Assembly (NCBI RefSeq): GCF_000429405.1
Contig: NZ_AUBU01000003.1
Coordinates: forward strand, 434,001 to 498,000
Length of the DNA stretch: 64,000 bases
Origin: Algoriphagus marincola DSM 16067
Lineage (GTDB): Bacteria; Bacteroidota; Bacteroidia; Cytophagales; Cyclobacteriaceae
Reading direction: 5' to 3'
Both the position numbers and the translations under genes were made by a program. The notes under the pieces are model-generated. The model made no database searches and was not told the origin of the DNA. It saw nothing but the letters and a program-made list of their open reading frames with translations. This document shows positions 10,495 to 19,333 of this stretch, piece after piece. Numbering within the stretch: the first letter of the stretch is position 1; each line of letters starts with the position of its first letter.

Positions 10495-11391
10495 ATGGAA
10501 GAACGAATACTTTCCCTCAGCCCAGGAGCCTGGGATGATTACGAATTAATAGATACCGGTGGGTTCGAAAAACTGGAACGCTTTGGCGATTTTATCTTAA
10601 GCCGGCCAGAGCCTCAGGCCATCTGGGATAAAAGCTTGCCTGAATCTGAATGGAAAAAGCAGGCCCATGCTCACTTTGCCAAAGAGAAGAACAATCCTGA
10701 AAAAGGAAATTGGCAGCAACTGAAGAAAATGCCTCACAACTGGCAGATTACTTACAAAAATCAGCAAGGGCTAAACTTGAAATTAAACCTAGCTCAGACC
10801 TCTTTCAAACACATTGGGCTATTTCCAGAGCAGGCGGTCAATTGGGATTACTTGTATGAAAGTATTCAGTCATTTCCTGGAGAAAAACCAAAGGTGTTGA
10901 ACCTATTTGCCTACACCGGTGCTGCATCAGTAGCAGCAAAGGCAGCAGGAGCTGATGTCACACACTTGGATTCTGTCAAACAAGTCGTGACTTGGTCCAG
11001 GCACAATATGGAGGCATCTGGCCTTGATGGAATTCGATGGATCGTGGATGATGCATTGAAATTCATCAAAAGAGAAGCAAGAAGAGGAAATATCTATCAA
11101 GGAATTATTCTTGACCCACCTGCCTATGGCCGAGGACCTGATGGAGAAAAATGGATTTTGGAGGAGCAAATCAATGAAATGCTGAAAATTTGCTCGGAAA
11201 TATTGGCCCCGGTGAATAACTTCTTGCTTTTGAACATGTATTCACTGAGCTTCTCCTCCCTAATTGCCGTCAACTTGGTTCAATCAAATTTCAAAAACAT
11301 TAAAAATGCCGAACACGGAGAGCTCTTTCTCAAGGACTCCTTTGGCAAAAGACTTCCGCTTGGCGTTTTCTACCGCTTTAGAAGTTTCTAA
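10495..11391 (+). CDS. SAM-dependent methyltransferase, RlmI/RlmK-like
   Basis: Class I methyltransferase of the group that modifies 23S rRNA cytosine (RlmI/RlmK-like catalytic domain). The 298-residue protein has SAM-binding motif I as LNLFAYTGAAS (near residue 137), an acidic end-of-strand residue in THLDSVK, and motif IV as LDPPAYGRG (near residue 205). The N-terminal PUA domain of RlmI is absent; in its place is an approximately 100-residue beta-rich segment seen in Bacteroidetes homologues. Which rRNA position it modifies cannot be read from sequence. It is 9 bp upstream of the next gene on the same strand, so the two are probably co-transcribed. Confidence 0.82.
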   Translation: MEERILSLSPGAWDDYELIDTGGFEKLERFGDFILSRPEPQAIWDKSLPESEWKKQAHAHFAKEKNNPEKGNWQQLKKMPHNWQITYKNQQGLNLKLNLAQTSFKHIGLFPEQAVNWDYLYESIQSFPGEKPKVLNLFAYTGAASVAAKAAGADVTHLDSVKQVVTWSRHNMEASGLDGIRWIVDDALKFIKREARRGNIYQGIILDPPAYGRGPDGEKWILEEQINEMLKICSEILAPVNNFLLLNMYSLSFSSLIAVNLVQSNFKNIKNAEHGELFLKDSFGKRLPLGVFYRFRSF

Positions 11392-11400
11392 AATCCCTTT

Positions 11401-12585
11401 ATGAATCATCGCCAACTATTTCTCAGTCATCTAGCACAAACCACAGATTTTCCGCTTTTGATAGAAGTAGAAAAAGCTGAGGGAATATATCTATATGGTC
11501 CCGAAGACAGGAAATATATTGATTTGATCTCCGGAATTGGGGTCAGCAATGTGGGTCATCGACACCCGAAGGTTATTCAAGCTATTCAGGGACAATTGGA
11601 CAAGTACCTCCACCTCATGGTGTATGGGGAATATGTCCAAAGCCCCCAGACACTTCTAGCAAAGGCCCTCTGTGATACCCTTCCAGATCACTTGAACAAT
11701 GTGTATTTGGTGAACAGTGGTTCGGAGGCGATTGAAGGGGCGATGAAATTAGCCAAGAGATATACAGGACGCTCAGAACTGATCTCCTGTGTGAATGCTT
11801 ACCATGGAAGCTCTCACGGTGCCTTGAGTATTGGCGGCAATGAGATTTTCAAAAGAGCTTATCGTCCCCTACTTCCTGGTATCAGCAACATCGTGTATGG
11901 TGCTTATTCTCATCTCGATCGGATTACTGAAAAAACAGCAGCCGTTTTTGTAGAAACGATTCAGGGAGAAGCTGGAATCAGAGTAGCATGCAAAGAATAC
12001 TTTCAGGCGCTTAGAAAACGATGTGATGAAACGGGAACTTTGTTGGTTTTGGATGAAATTCAGGCAGGGTTCGGTAGAACAGGTAAGTTTTGGGCTTTTG
12101 AACATTTCGAAATAGTACCTGATATGGTAGTCTGCGCAAAGGGAATGGGAGGAGGAATGCCAATTGGGGCCTTCATTGCCAATCAGAAAGTCATGGCCTC
12201 CTTCAAAAACAACCCGCTGCTCGGTCATATCACCACTTTTGGAGGACATCCCGTCAGTGCAGCTGCTTCTCTAGCCACTATTCAGATTTTGCAGGAAGAA
12301 AGGCTCATAGATCAAGTAGAAGAAAAAGCGAATCTATTTAAAAAGCTTTTGGTCCATCCAAAAATAAAAGGTATTCGGAATAAAGGCCTGATGATGGCTG
12401 TGGAATTTGAATCCTTTGAGGTATTGAAACCTATCATAGATCGGGCGATCGAACTTGGTGTAATCACCGACTGGTTTCTGTTTTGTGATGATTCCATGCG
12501 AATTGCTCCGCCTTTGGTCATTACCGAAGAAGAAATACGGAATGCGTGTAAAATTATTCTTCAAGCGGTGGAAGAATTGAGTTGA
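11401..12585 (+). CDS. Class III PLP aminotransferase (ornithine-type)
   Basis: Fold type I, class III aminotransferase. The family includes acetylornithine, ornithine and 4-aminobutyrate aminotransferases. The 394-residue protein shows NSGSEAIEGAMKLA near residue 105, AYHGSSHG near residue 138 where the PLP ring stacks, LDEIQAGFGRTGKFWA near residue 216, and the Schiff-base Lys in CAKGMGGGMPIGAF near residue 247. Length and N-terminus are standard. No arginine-synthesis genes are adjacent, so acetylornithine versus ornithine specificity is open. It follows the methyltransferase by 9 bp. Confidence 0.85.
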   Translation: MNHRQLFLSHLAQTTDFPLLIEVEKAEGIYLYGPEDRKYIDLISGIGVSNVGHRHPKVIQAIQGQLDKYLHLMVYGEYVQSPQTLLAKALCDTLPDHLNNVYLVNSGSEAIEGAMKLAKRYTGRSELISCVNAYHGSSHGALSIGGNEIFKRAYRPLLPGISNIVYGAYSHLDRITEKTAAVFVETIQGEAGIRVACKEYFQALRKRCDETGTLLVLDEIQAGFGRTGKFWAFEHFEIVPDMVVCAKGMGGGMPIGAFIANQKVMASFKNNPLLGHITTFGGHPVSAAASLATIQILQEERLIDQVEEKANLFKKLLVHPKIKGIRNKGLMMAVEFESFEVLKPIIDRAIELGVITDWFLFCDDSMRIAPPLVITEEEIRNACKIILQAVEELS

Positions 12586-12646
12586 TCATAGCCGAAAAAC
12601 TGCTCATTTTTTTCTTAATTAGAACCCACTAAAAACTTTGATTACT

Positions 12647-15022
12647 ATGAGAAAGGTCGGTGCCTTTTTGGGAGGCTTAGTGTTACTTCTTGCCTTGGGG
12701 CTTTTGGTTTTTATCTTCCTCCACTCGCCTCAATATAAGGGGGAAATTGAAATCAATGGACTTTCAGAGGAGACCACCGCTTATTTTGATGAGTATGGTA
12801 TACCGCATATTTATGCCTCGGACGCATCGGATGCCTATCGAGCTTTAGGATACCTTCACGCTCAAGATAGACTTTTCCAATTAGAAATGATGCGAAGAAT
12901 AGGCACAGGAACTTTGGCTGAGTTTCTAGGTCCCGATGTGGTCGAAATTGATCAATTTTTCAGAACACTCGGTATTCCAAAACATGCCCAAACATCCACA
13001 GAATTCTGGAATTCCCAGCCTGATTCACCTTGGAAAACTGCCACAGAAGCCTACATGTCCGGGGTCAATGAATTTATTCAAAATGGCACTCTACCTGTGG
13101 AATATTTACTACTCGGTGAAAAGCCTAGAGAATTCACCATCAATGATATTCATGGAATTATTGGTTACATGTCCTTTACATTTGGAATGGCTCTAAAAAC
13201 CGATCCATTGATCACCAAAATGACTCGTGAATTGGGAGAGGAGTATCTGGAAGCACTCTCGATAGAAACTTTACCCGAGCATCATTTCATCCCGAATTTT
13301 TATCCTGATAGTGTGACTAATGGAAATTTAAGCAGCCTACTGGAAAAGTTACCTGTCCCTTTATTGGAAGGGTCTAACGGATGGGTGGTTTCCGGGAGCA
13401 AAACCAAGAGCGGAAAAGTCATTTTTGCCAATGATACTCACATCGGGTTTTCATCTCCCTCCGTTTGGTATGAAGCACACATAGAGTATCCGGGATTCAG
13501 TTTTTATGGAAACCATTTAGCCGGAGTTCCTTTTGGATTGGTAGGACATAGCAGGCATCACAGCGTAGGACTGACGATGTTTGAAAATGACGATCAAGAC
13601 TTTTTTGAGATCAAATTGAATCCGAATAATTCGAATGAATATCAATTTGGCGATGAGTTTCTACCCTTCAGTGTGAGAAAAGATATTATTTCTGTTAAAG
13701 GTCAGGACCCGGTAGAAATTGAAATAAAAGAGACCATTCATGGACCTATCGTGAATTCTGTCGTACCTGAAATTGCTTCTTTGACTGATAATCCTGTAAG
13801 CAGCTGGTGGGTATATACGATGGAACCAACCCGTGCTTTGGAATCCATCTACAAAATCAACCACGCACAGGACTTGGAAGATATGACAGCCGCTGCATCT
13901 CTGATACATGCTCCGGGGCTAAATATCATGTATGGCGATAGTCTTGGCAATATTGCCTGGTGGGCAGCAGGAAAGTTGCCTATCCGCTCCGAAAAGGTCC
14001 ATTCCAAAATTTTTGCTGATGGTTCTGATCCTGAAAGCATGCCGCAAGGATGGTATCCATTCAGTTTAAACCCTAGGAGCATCAATCCTCCATCGGGTTT
14101 TGTGGCCTCTGCGAATAATCAACCCGACACCCTTCAAAACGGCGTACTGTACCCTGGATATTATTTCCCGGGAGAACGCTGGAAGCGAATTGCAGATGCA
14201 ATCAATTCCAAGGACGATTGGACTATCCAAGAAATGAAAGCGATTCAACTTGAGGTAATGAATACCGATCATGCCCAGATTGCCAAAATCATGTTAAGTC
14301 AAATTCCCGATTTTGATTTCGAGGGGAAAGAACGGGTCAAAAGCTTGTTGGAAAACTGGGATGGAAATCATGAACTCAGCTCTTCAATTCCTACTATCTA
14401 TTATAAGTGGCTTTATCACGTTCTTAGATTGGCTATAGAAGATGAGCTTGGAAAGGAAGCTTTCGAAAGCTATTTAGGATCCTTTGTGATGATCCGCTCA
14501 AATTTGCCTTTTATTCGAAATTTTGACCATCCTTGGTGGGATAAGATAAACACTTTCGAAAAAGAAAATGCATCTCAAATTTTTTCAGAGAGCCTTAAAA
14601 TCACCCTGCAAGAGCTAGAAGCCCAGTTTGGGGATAACATAAATTCCTGGGATTGGGAAAAAGCAGTGATATTGGAACACCCACATCCATTAGGTAGCCA
14701 AAAACCACTGGACAAGATTTTCAATGTAAAAACTGACCCAGTCCCTGCAAACGACGAATCAGTCAATAAATTGGCATTCAAACTCAATGGAGAAGGTATT
14801 TACAAAGTGACATCCGGACCGGCTATGCGGATTTTGCTAGACTTCATGGATGTAGATCGCTCGCTTTCGGTATTGCCTACAGGTCAAAGTGGGAATAGAT
14901 TCAGTAAACACTATCAAGATCAGGCTTCCCTCTATACAAAAGGAAAATACCGCTATCAATTAATGGATAAAAATGAAATAGTTGAAAGTGCTAAAGATTC
15001 TCTGATTCTGACACCGAGATAA
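12647..15022 (+). CDS. Penicillin acylase family N-terminal nucleophile hydrolase
   Basis: Member of the Ntn-hydrolase penicillin acylase family, which cleaves amide bonds in substrates such as N-acyl-homoserine lactones, aculeacin or penicillins; the natural substrate here is unknown. The 791-residue protein has an N-terminal membrane anchor (residues about 5-27), the alpha-chain motif HAQDRLFQLEMMRR near residue 71, then the autoprocessing site GSNGWVVSG, where Ser243 would become the beta-chain N-terminal nucleophile. A later SANNQP and a C-terminal PTGQSGN are family marks. Start is the ATG at 12647; an in-frame TTG lies three codons upstream. With a single anchor and no cleavable signal, it is probably held on the periplasmic face. 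Confidence 0.88.
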   Translation: MRKVGAFLGGLVLLLALGLLVFIFLHSPQYKGEIEINGLSEETTAYFDEYGIPHIYASDASDAYRALGYLHAQDRLFQLEMMRRIGTGTLAEFLGPDVVEIDQFFRTLGIPKHAQTSTEFWNSQPDSPWKTATEAYMSGVNEFIQNGTLPVEYLLLGEKPREFTINDIHGIIGYMSFTFGMALKTDPLITKMTRELGEEYLEALSIETLPEHHFIPNFYPDSVTNGNLSSLLEKLPVPLLEGSNGWVVSGSKTKSGKVIFANDTHIGFSSPSVWYEAHIEYPGFSFYGNHLAGVPFGLVGHSRHHSVGLTMFENDDQDFFEIKLNPNNSNEYQFGDEFLPFSVRKDIISVKGQDPVEIEIKETIHGPIVNSVVPEIASLTDNPVSSWWVYTMEPTRALESIYKINHAQDLEDMTAAASLIHAPGLNIMYGDSLGNIAWWAAGKLPIRSEKVHSKIFADGSDPESMPQGWYPFSLNPRSINPPSGFVASANNQPDTLQNGVLYPGYYFPGERWKRIADAINSKDDWTIQEMKAIQLEVMNTDHAQIAKIMLSQIPDFDFEGKERVKSLLENWDGNHELSSSIPTIYYKWLYHVLRLAIEDELGKEAFESYLGSFVMIRSNLPFIRNFDHPWWDKINTFEKENASQIFSESLKITLQELEAQFGDNINSWDWEKAVILEHPHPLGSQKPLDKIFNVKTDPVPANDESVNKLAFKLNGEGIYKVTSGPAMRILLDFMDVDRSLSVLPTGQSGNRFSKHYQDQASLYTKGKYRYQLMDKNEIVESAKDSLILTPR

Positions 15023-15224
15023 GCTTTCGATACTTATCCTGTTTGTGAATTAAAAAGAAGAGGATAGAATAGGTAAGATAATTGGGGGGTATACAATGAT
15101 TGGTTTATATTTTAAGATGATTCGATACGATGAGCTCCTTCTCCATTGATAATCGAAGGAAAAAATCGTCTTGCCTATACAACCATTCTTTAGGCAATCG
15201 ACACAGTAAAAAAACAAAATTTGA

Positions 15225-15509
15225 ATGGGACAGAAAAAATGCCCACACTGCGGAAATTGGTCTGAGTGGAATCAAAATATTGATGACACCTGTGATCACT
15301 GTGGCAAAAACCTAAGTCCCGTAGAAGTAAAAAGAGATAAAGTCAGAAAAGACGAAAAGAAAAAGAATGAGGAAGAGTGGATGTTTTACATCAAAGAATC
15401 TGATACATCCCTAGTCAAGTTTTTCAAAAAAGTAGGAAATGGATTCTACACGGTTTTTATGGCTATCATGACATTTATTCTTTGGCTTATTGCGGCTTTA
15501 CCCGGCTAA
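15225..15509 (+). CDS. Zinc-ribbon membrane-tail protein
   Basis: Small protein of unknown function, 94 residues. Two CxxC pairs near the N-terminus (CPHCG and CDHCG, residues 6-27) form a probable zinc ribbon, followed by a strongly charged Lys/Glu stretch and one hydrophobic C-terminal helix (YTVFMAIMTFILWLIAALPG). It therefore looks like a tail-anchored cytoplasmic zinc-ribbon protein. Its stop TAA overlaps the ATG of the next gene (TAATG), so both are likely translated as a pair. Confidence 0.75.
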   Translation: MGQKKCPHCGNWSEWNQNIDDTCDHCGKNLSPVEVKRDKVRKDEKKKNEEEWMFYIKESDTSLVKFFKKVGNGFYTVFMAIMTFILWLIAALPG

Positions 15510-15874
15510 TGCGCATCTTCAAAAATCGGATTTTTATGACATGCTGCCTGATTTTTTGGATCAATCAAGCGGTGGAATACTGGTCGTTTGAGAGCTTCCC
15601 CTTTCTATACTCCTATCTAGATGACCTATTAGCCATGCCCGTGATCCTGGGCTTAACTTTGCAGATTTTCCAATGGATTCATCCAAAGAAAGACAATTTT
15701 CGATTTACCATGACCCAAGTGACCGTCGGATTTTTGTATGTCTCAGTTGCATTTGAGTGGTTTCTACCGGCTTATTCGGATACTTACACCAGAGATTATT
15801 GGGATATCTATTGTTACTTAGTAGGAACAGTTGTTTTTTACCTCGGAATCAACCCTAAAAATAATTCAAACTAA
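15509..15874 (+). CDS. Small multi-pass membrane protein, unknown function
   Basis: A 121-residue protein with three or four hydrophobic segments: IFMTCCLIFWINQ, LAMPVILGLTLQIFQW, VTVGFLYVSVAFEWFL and YLVGTVVFYLGI. It resembles short membrane proteins sometimes labelled magnesium-citrate transporter-like in Bacteroidetes, but nothing seen supports transport. Start is the ATG overlapping the preceding stop by 1 bp; an in-frame TTG at 15482 would extend it into that gene. Confidence 0.7.
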   Translation: MRIFKNRIFMTCCLIFWINQAVEYWSFESFPFLYSYLDDLLAMPVILGLTLQIFQWIHPKKDNFRFTMTQVTVGFLYVSVAFEWFLPAYSDTYTRDYWDIYCYLVGTVVFYLGINPKNNSN

Positions 15875-15900
15875 GTAAGGCCCTTAGCTGTTTTTTAATT

Positions 15901-16317
15901 ATGAAAAAGAAAGAAAAAAAGGAATACCCTGTAAAACTTAATCCAGAAGAACTCAGACAGAAATTAGACTCAGAATCTTATCATATTTTGGTAGAAAAAG
16001 GTACTGAAAGACCATTTACTGGAGAATATTACCTTAATCATGACACGGGAATCTATGAATGCAAGGCATGCGGAAATGAGATTTTTCATTCCTCAAAAAA
16101 ATATGATAGCGGCTGTGGCTGGCCTAGCTTTACGGAACCAGTTAGACCGGAGGCAATAGATGTTCAGATGGATTATTCCCATTTCATGGTTCGCGAAGAA
16201 ATTCTTTGTGGCAATTGTGGTTCACACTTGGGACATCGATTCCCTGATGGTCCCAAGGATCAAGGAGGTATTCGTTACTGCATCAATTCGAGAAGTATGG
16301 ATTTTAAAGGAAGTTGA
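15901..16317 (+). CDS. msrB: Peptide-methionine (R)-S-oxide reductase MsrB
   Basis: Reduces the R-isomer of methionine sulfoxide in proteins. The 138-residue protein has the zinc site as two CxxC pairs (CKACG near residue 58 and CGNCG near residue 104), the substrate loop CGWPSFTEP near residue 77, and the active-site segment GHRFPDGP followed by RYCINS with the catalytic Cys near residue 127. No signal peptide is visible, so it acts in the cytoplasm. Length is standard for a stand-alone MsrB without a fused MsrA. Confidence 0.95.
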   Translation: MKKKEKKEYPVKLNPEELRQKLDSESYHILVEKGTERPFTGEYYLNHDTGIYECKACGNEIFHSSKKYDSGCGWPSFTEPVRPEAIDVQMDYSHFMVREEILCGNCGSHLGHRFPDGPKDQGGIRYCINSRSMDFKGS

Positions 16318-16369
16318 TTTTTGAGTGAAAATTTTATTTTTTAATTTTCAAAAAACGACACATTGCACT

Positions 16370-16615
16370 ATGCCATCGGAATATTATTTGAAAAATAGAG
16401 AGAAGATCCTAGCCCGAGCTAAGAAACGGTACGAAGAAGATGCTGAATTCAGGGAGAAGACAAGAAAACGATATCGGGAAAAGTATCAAAAAGACTCTGA
16501 ATATAAGGAGTACACTCTAAGCAAAAGCCGAAAAAGGTATTATGAAGATGAGGAATATCGAAAGAATACCATTGAGCGTGCAAAAGCGAGAGCTAAACAA
16601 ACCAAGAAAAAATAA
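16370..16615 (+). CDS. Short basic protein made of 18-residue repeats
   Basis: An 81-residue protein I do not recognise. About half its residues are Lys, Arg or Glu. After a leader with YYLKNREKIL it contains three in-register 18-residue units (residues 20-37, 38-55, 56-73) each starting with an aromatic residue and following the pattern Y-x-x-D-x-E-[FY]-[KR]: RYEEDAEFR, KYQKDSEYK, RYYEDEEYR. A single long charged helix or coiled coil is expected. I use the ATG at 16370; a GTG at 16325 is in frame but adds a dissimilar hydrophobic start. It follows msrB by about 50 bp and is convergent with the Pycsar-effector-like gene. Function unknown; nucleic-acid binding is only a guess from its charge. 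Confidence 0.6.
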   Translation: MPSEYYLKNREKILARAKKRYEEDAEFREKTRKRYREKYQKDSEYKEYTLSKSRKRYYEDEEYRKNTIERAKARAKQTKKK

Positions 16616-16626
16616 TCTTCCTTTGC

Positions 16627-17193
16627 TCAATAGACCAACTGGATAATAAAAGCCAAAACGCCAATTGTCAGTCCCAGCATAAACACCTGATAGGCTCTAC
16701 TGAGGAGCCGATATTTTTGATTCAAAACGAGACTTTGATAGTACAGTGATGATGACATTTGGTCCATGATTGCATCACGTGAAGCCATCGCATCGTGAAT
16801 TTTTTGGATATATTCGTCCTTACTGAAATACGAGACTGACCCGAAAAATATCAAAGACCTATTTTCTATAGTCAAGTTATCGGACTTTCCGACGATTTTT
16901 GGTTTGGCTGCCTGAACTGCCAAAATGGTGGAGATCAAACACATCAAGACAAATAAAATGATGGGGGTAAGCATCATAAAATTCTGCATATCGAGTTGAT
17001 TCGATACGGATCCGTAACCTACCAAGGCCACCATGGATGAAATAACCAGCGCATTAATACTAATAACGATATTGGCCTTGTTATCGGCAATTTTGAGCAA
17101 CTGTGAATTGGTATTGAAGGTAACTCTGAAAAAAGTCTGCCTTTCACGGCTGGTTTTGTCTTTTAGCTTGATCTTCGGAACCTGTTCTTCCAT
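16627..17193 (-). CDS. Pycsar-effector-like membrane protein (DUF5706 type)
   Basis: A 188-residue protein with a conserved NSQLLKIADNKANIVISIN segment, then two hydrophobic helices (ALVISSMVALVGY and TPIILFVLMCLISTILAV), a soluble region rich in charged residues with SVSYFSKDEYIQ, and a final C-terminal helix (FMLGLTIGVLAFIIQLVY). This is the pattern of proteins named Pycsar system effector or DUF5706, some of which respond to cyclic pyrimidine nucleotides in phage defence (established for the family). No nucleotide cyclase gene is adjacent, so a defence role here is unproven. Start: ATG at 17193; ATG at 17244 or TTG at 17307 are alternatives. Confidence 0.65.
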   Translation of the reverse strand: MEEQVPKIKLKDKTSRERQTFFRVTFNTNSQLLKIADNKANIVISINALVISSMVALVGYGSVSNQLDMQNFMMLTPIILFVLMCLISTILAVQAAKPKIVGKSDNLTIENRSLIFFGSVSYFSKDEYIQKIHDAMASRDAIMDQMSSSLYYQSLVLNQKYRLLSRAYQVFMLGLTIGVLAFIIQLVY

Positions 17194-17489
17194 AAAAGAA
17201 ATTTTATTGGTCAAATTAATAAAATTCAGACAAGCTAGGTTCATCTTCTCATAAAAGTATTCAAGGAATTCTATTGAATATTTGGGGAAAGATGATCGTA
17301 TTTCCAAGATTCTAAAAGAACCTATGCTTCAGAATAGAATTTATCCGTCGATAGAATTTCCCTTAATTAATTCAAAGATTTAAGCTATTTTCTCAAAAAA
17401 TGAAATTGAACCAAGGAATTAATCTTTCTACAGGGTGATGATTTAAAAACTTAAGGAATTTTATTAGCTACAAATAACCACTATATCCA

Positions 17490-18377
17490 ATGAAAAAACT
17501 CAACAAAGAAGATATTCCACAGGAAGTCTATGACCTCTATGACTACTATGCTCATAACCAGCTAGACAGGAGGACATTCATGGAAAAATTATCGGCCTAT
17601 GCTGTAGGCGGAATCACGCTGACCACACTCATGAGTACCATGATGCCTGATTATATGACTACTGCTACGGTGGAGCCTTCTGATGAGCGAATGCAAAGCT
17701 CAGACTATATTTTTTATAACTCGCCAAAAGGCGGAGGTGAAATTCGAGGTTTGCTGTCTAAGCCTGTGGGAAGCGGTAAATTTCCCGGTATCGTAGTAGT
17801 TCATGAAAATAGAGGGCTCAATCCTTACATTGAAGATGTGGGACGTCGATGTGCAGTAGCAGGTTTTATTTCGATTGCTCCCGATGCGCTTTGGCCTTTG
17901 GGTGGATATCCTGGGAATGATGACGAAGGTAGAACCATGCAGCGGGAAAGATCTCGTGATGAGATGCTTGAGGATTTTATCGCGGCATTCGAGTATTTGA
18001 AAAACCATCCGGATTGCGATGGCAATGTAGGTGTGGTGGGCTTTTGTTTTGGTGGCTGGATATCGAATATGATGGCGGTGAGGCTTCCAGACCTCAAAGC
18101 AGCCGTTCCCTTCTATGGAGGACAACCTTCTGCGGAAGAAGCAGCTCAAATCAAAGCACCTTTGATGATTCAGTATGCAAGCCTTGATGAGCGGGTCAAT
18201 GCTGGCTGGCCAGCCTATGAAGAAGCGCTAAAGGCGAATGGGGTAGATTATGTGATGCATATGTATGATGGCGTCAACCATGGCTTTCACAATAATACCA
18301 CTCCTCGCTATGATGAAAAAGCTGCAAATCTAGCTTGGGAGCGTACAATTGCCTTTTTCAAAGAAAATCTTAAATAA
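17490..18377 (+). CDS. Dienelactone hydrolase family protein, Tat-like N-terminus
   Basis: Alpha/beta hydrolase of the dienelactone hydrolase family; substrate unknown. The 295-residue protein has an extra N-terminal part with DRRTFMEKLSAYAVGGITL (residues 26-44), a twin-arginine motif followed by a hydrophobic stretch, so export by Tat is likely. The hydrolase core has VVVHENRG near residue 102, the nucleophile Cys186 in GFCFGG, an acidic residue in YASLDERV near residue 233 and the catalytic His in NHGFHN near residue 264. Followed by a strong terminator, so it is probably a single-gene unit. Confidence 0.85.
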   Translation: MKKLNKEDIPQEVYDLYDYYAHNQLDRRTFMEKLSAYAVGGITLTTLMSTMMPDYMTTATVEPSDERMQSSDYIFYNSPKGGGEIRGLLSKPVGSGKFPGIVVVHENRGLNPYIEDVGRRCAVAGFISIAPDALWPLGGYPGNDDEGRTMQRERSRDEMLEDFIAAFEYLKNHPDCDGNVGVVGFCFGGWISNMMAVRLPDLKAAVPFYGGQPSAEEAAQIKAPLMIQYASLDERVNAGWPAYEEALKANGVDYVMHMYDGVNHGFHNNTTPRYDEKAANLAWERTIAFFKENLK

Positions 18378-18391
18378 ACTCTCAGAATGAA

Positions 18392-18415
18392 AGGGGCGAT
18401 TGAGCCCCTTCTTTA
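18392..18415 (+). terminator. Intrinsic terminator after dienelactone hydrolase gene
   Basis: A perfect 7-bp stem (18392-18398 with 18405-18411, AAGGGGC/GCCCCTT) with a 6-nt loop and a short CTTTA tail, 14 bp after the stop codon. Confidence 0.7.
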
Positions 18416-18436
18416 TTAAATCAGTAACGTAATCTT

Positions 18437-19201
18437 ATGCAAGAAAAAAAATTCAATTTGGCTGTCTTGATTGATGGGGATAATGCATCTGCCAGGCTAG
18501 TCAAGGAAATCTTGGATGAAGTATCAAAATATGGAAAAGCGACCATTCGAAGGATATACGGAGATTGGACCACTCCTCATATGAACGGATGGAAAGAGGT
18601 GATCAATCAATACTCCTTCAATCCAATTCAAAAGTTTGCCTATACCACTGGCAAGAATTCCACGGACAGTTCTTTGATCATTGATGCCATGGATATTCTT
18701 CACGGCAATTCCGTGGACGGATTCTGTATCGTATCCTCCGACTCAGATTATACTGGCTTGGCGAAGCGGATTCGGGAGGAAGGAATGTTTGTGATGGGAA
18801 TAGGTCGACGGATCACTCCATTGGCTTTTGTTCAGTCCTGTGAGATTTTCACCTTTGCCGAAAACTTAGGGGAAGAAGATGAGGCTGAGGAAATTAAGGA
18901 TGATAAGAAAGCCGATAGACCAAATGTCGTCAAATCATCAACTCCTAAAAAATCAAAACGCCCCTACCCCAAACTGGATTTACGTTTGATTGACCGTGCA
19001 TTCGATATTTCCGCCAGCGATGAAGAGGAGGAAATTCATATTGCTAAAATCGGAGCCTCCCTTCGTAAAATAGACCCCAGTTTTGACCCAAGAACCTTTG
19101 GTTTTCGAAACCTGACAGAGCTTTTCAAGAGCCTGAATAAGTACACCGTTGTCAGAAATGAGGTCAATGGCTTGAACTATCCACTCGTAAAGTTGAAATA
19201 A
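18437..19201 (+). CDS. NYN domain protein with C-terminal OST-HTH-like domain
   Basis: PIN-like NYN-domain protein (LabA/DUF88 group), predicted metal-dependent RNase acting on RNA. The 254-residue protein has the acidic active-site pattern: Asp13 and Asp15 in VLIDGDNAS, an NSTDSSLIIDAMD segment near residue 75 and SSDSDYTGLA near residue 95. A Lys/Glu-rich linker (about residues 145-180) leads to a C-terminal domain with LRKIDPSFDPRTFGFRN and LNKYTVVRNE, which fits the OST-HTH/LOTUS fold that binds RNA. RNA target unknown. It stands alone between two terminator-bounded units. Confidence 0.8.
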   Translation: MQEKKFNLAVLIDGDNASARLVKEILDEVSKYGKATIRRIYGDWTTPHMNGWKEVINQYSFNPIQKFAYTTGKNSTDSSLIIDAMDILHGNSVDGFCIVSSDSDYTGLAKRIREEGMFVMGIGRRITPLAFVQSCEIFTFAENLGEEDEAEEIKDDKKADRPNVVKSSTPKKSKRPYPKLDLRLIDRAFDISASDEEEEIHIAKIGASLRKIDPSFDPRTFGFRNLTELFKSLNKYTVVRNEVNGLNYPLVKLK

Positions 19202-19333
19202 TTTAAAAGAAAATAATGCGTTTGTAGCCGTTTAAAGCACTTTTTCAAAAAAAGTCAATTTTTCTTCGAAATCCCGTTACCACTTTCCTACGCTTTTGTC
19301 GCCTATAGATATACAACCAAAAATCTATACGCC

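Noticed and set aside
12647..15022. Beta-lactam resistance role for the penicillin acylase family gene
   Set aside because: The family is named after one member; most homologues act on other acylated compounds, and nothing here shows a beta-lactam substrate.
16627..17193. Complete Pycsar phage-defence system
   Set aside because: No nucleotide cyclase gene lies within reach; only the effector-like gene is present.
17700..18149. 149-codon minus-strand frame inside the dienelactone hydrolase gene
   Set aside because: Opposite strand of a gene with complete catalytic motifs; low-complexity translation and no recognisable domain.
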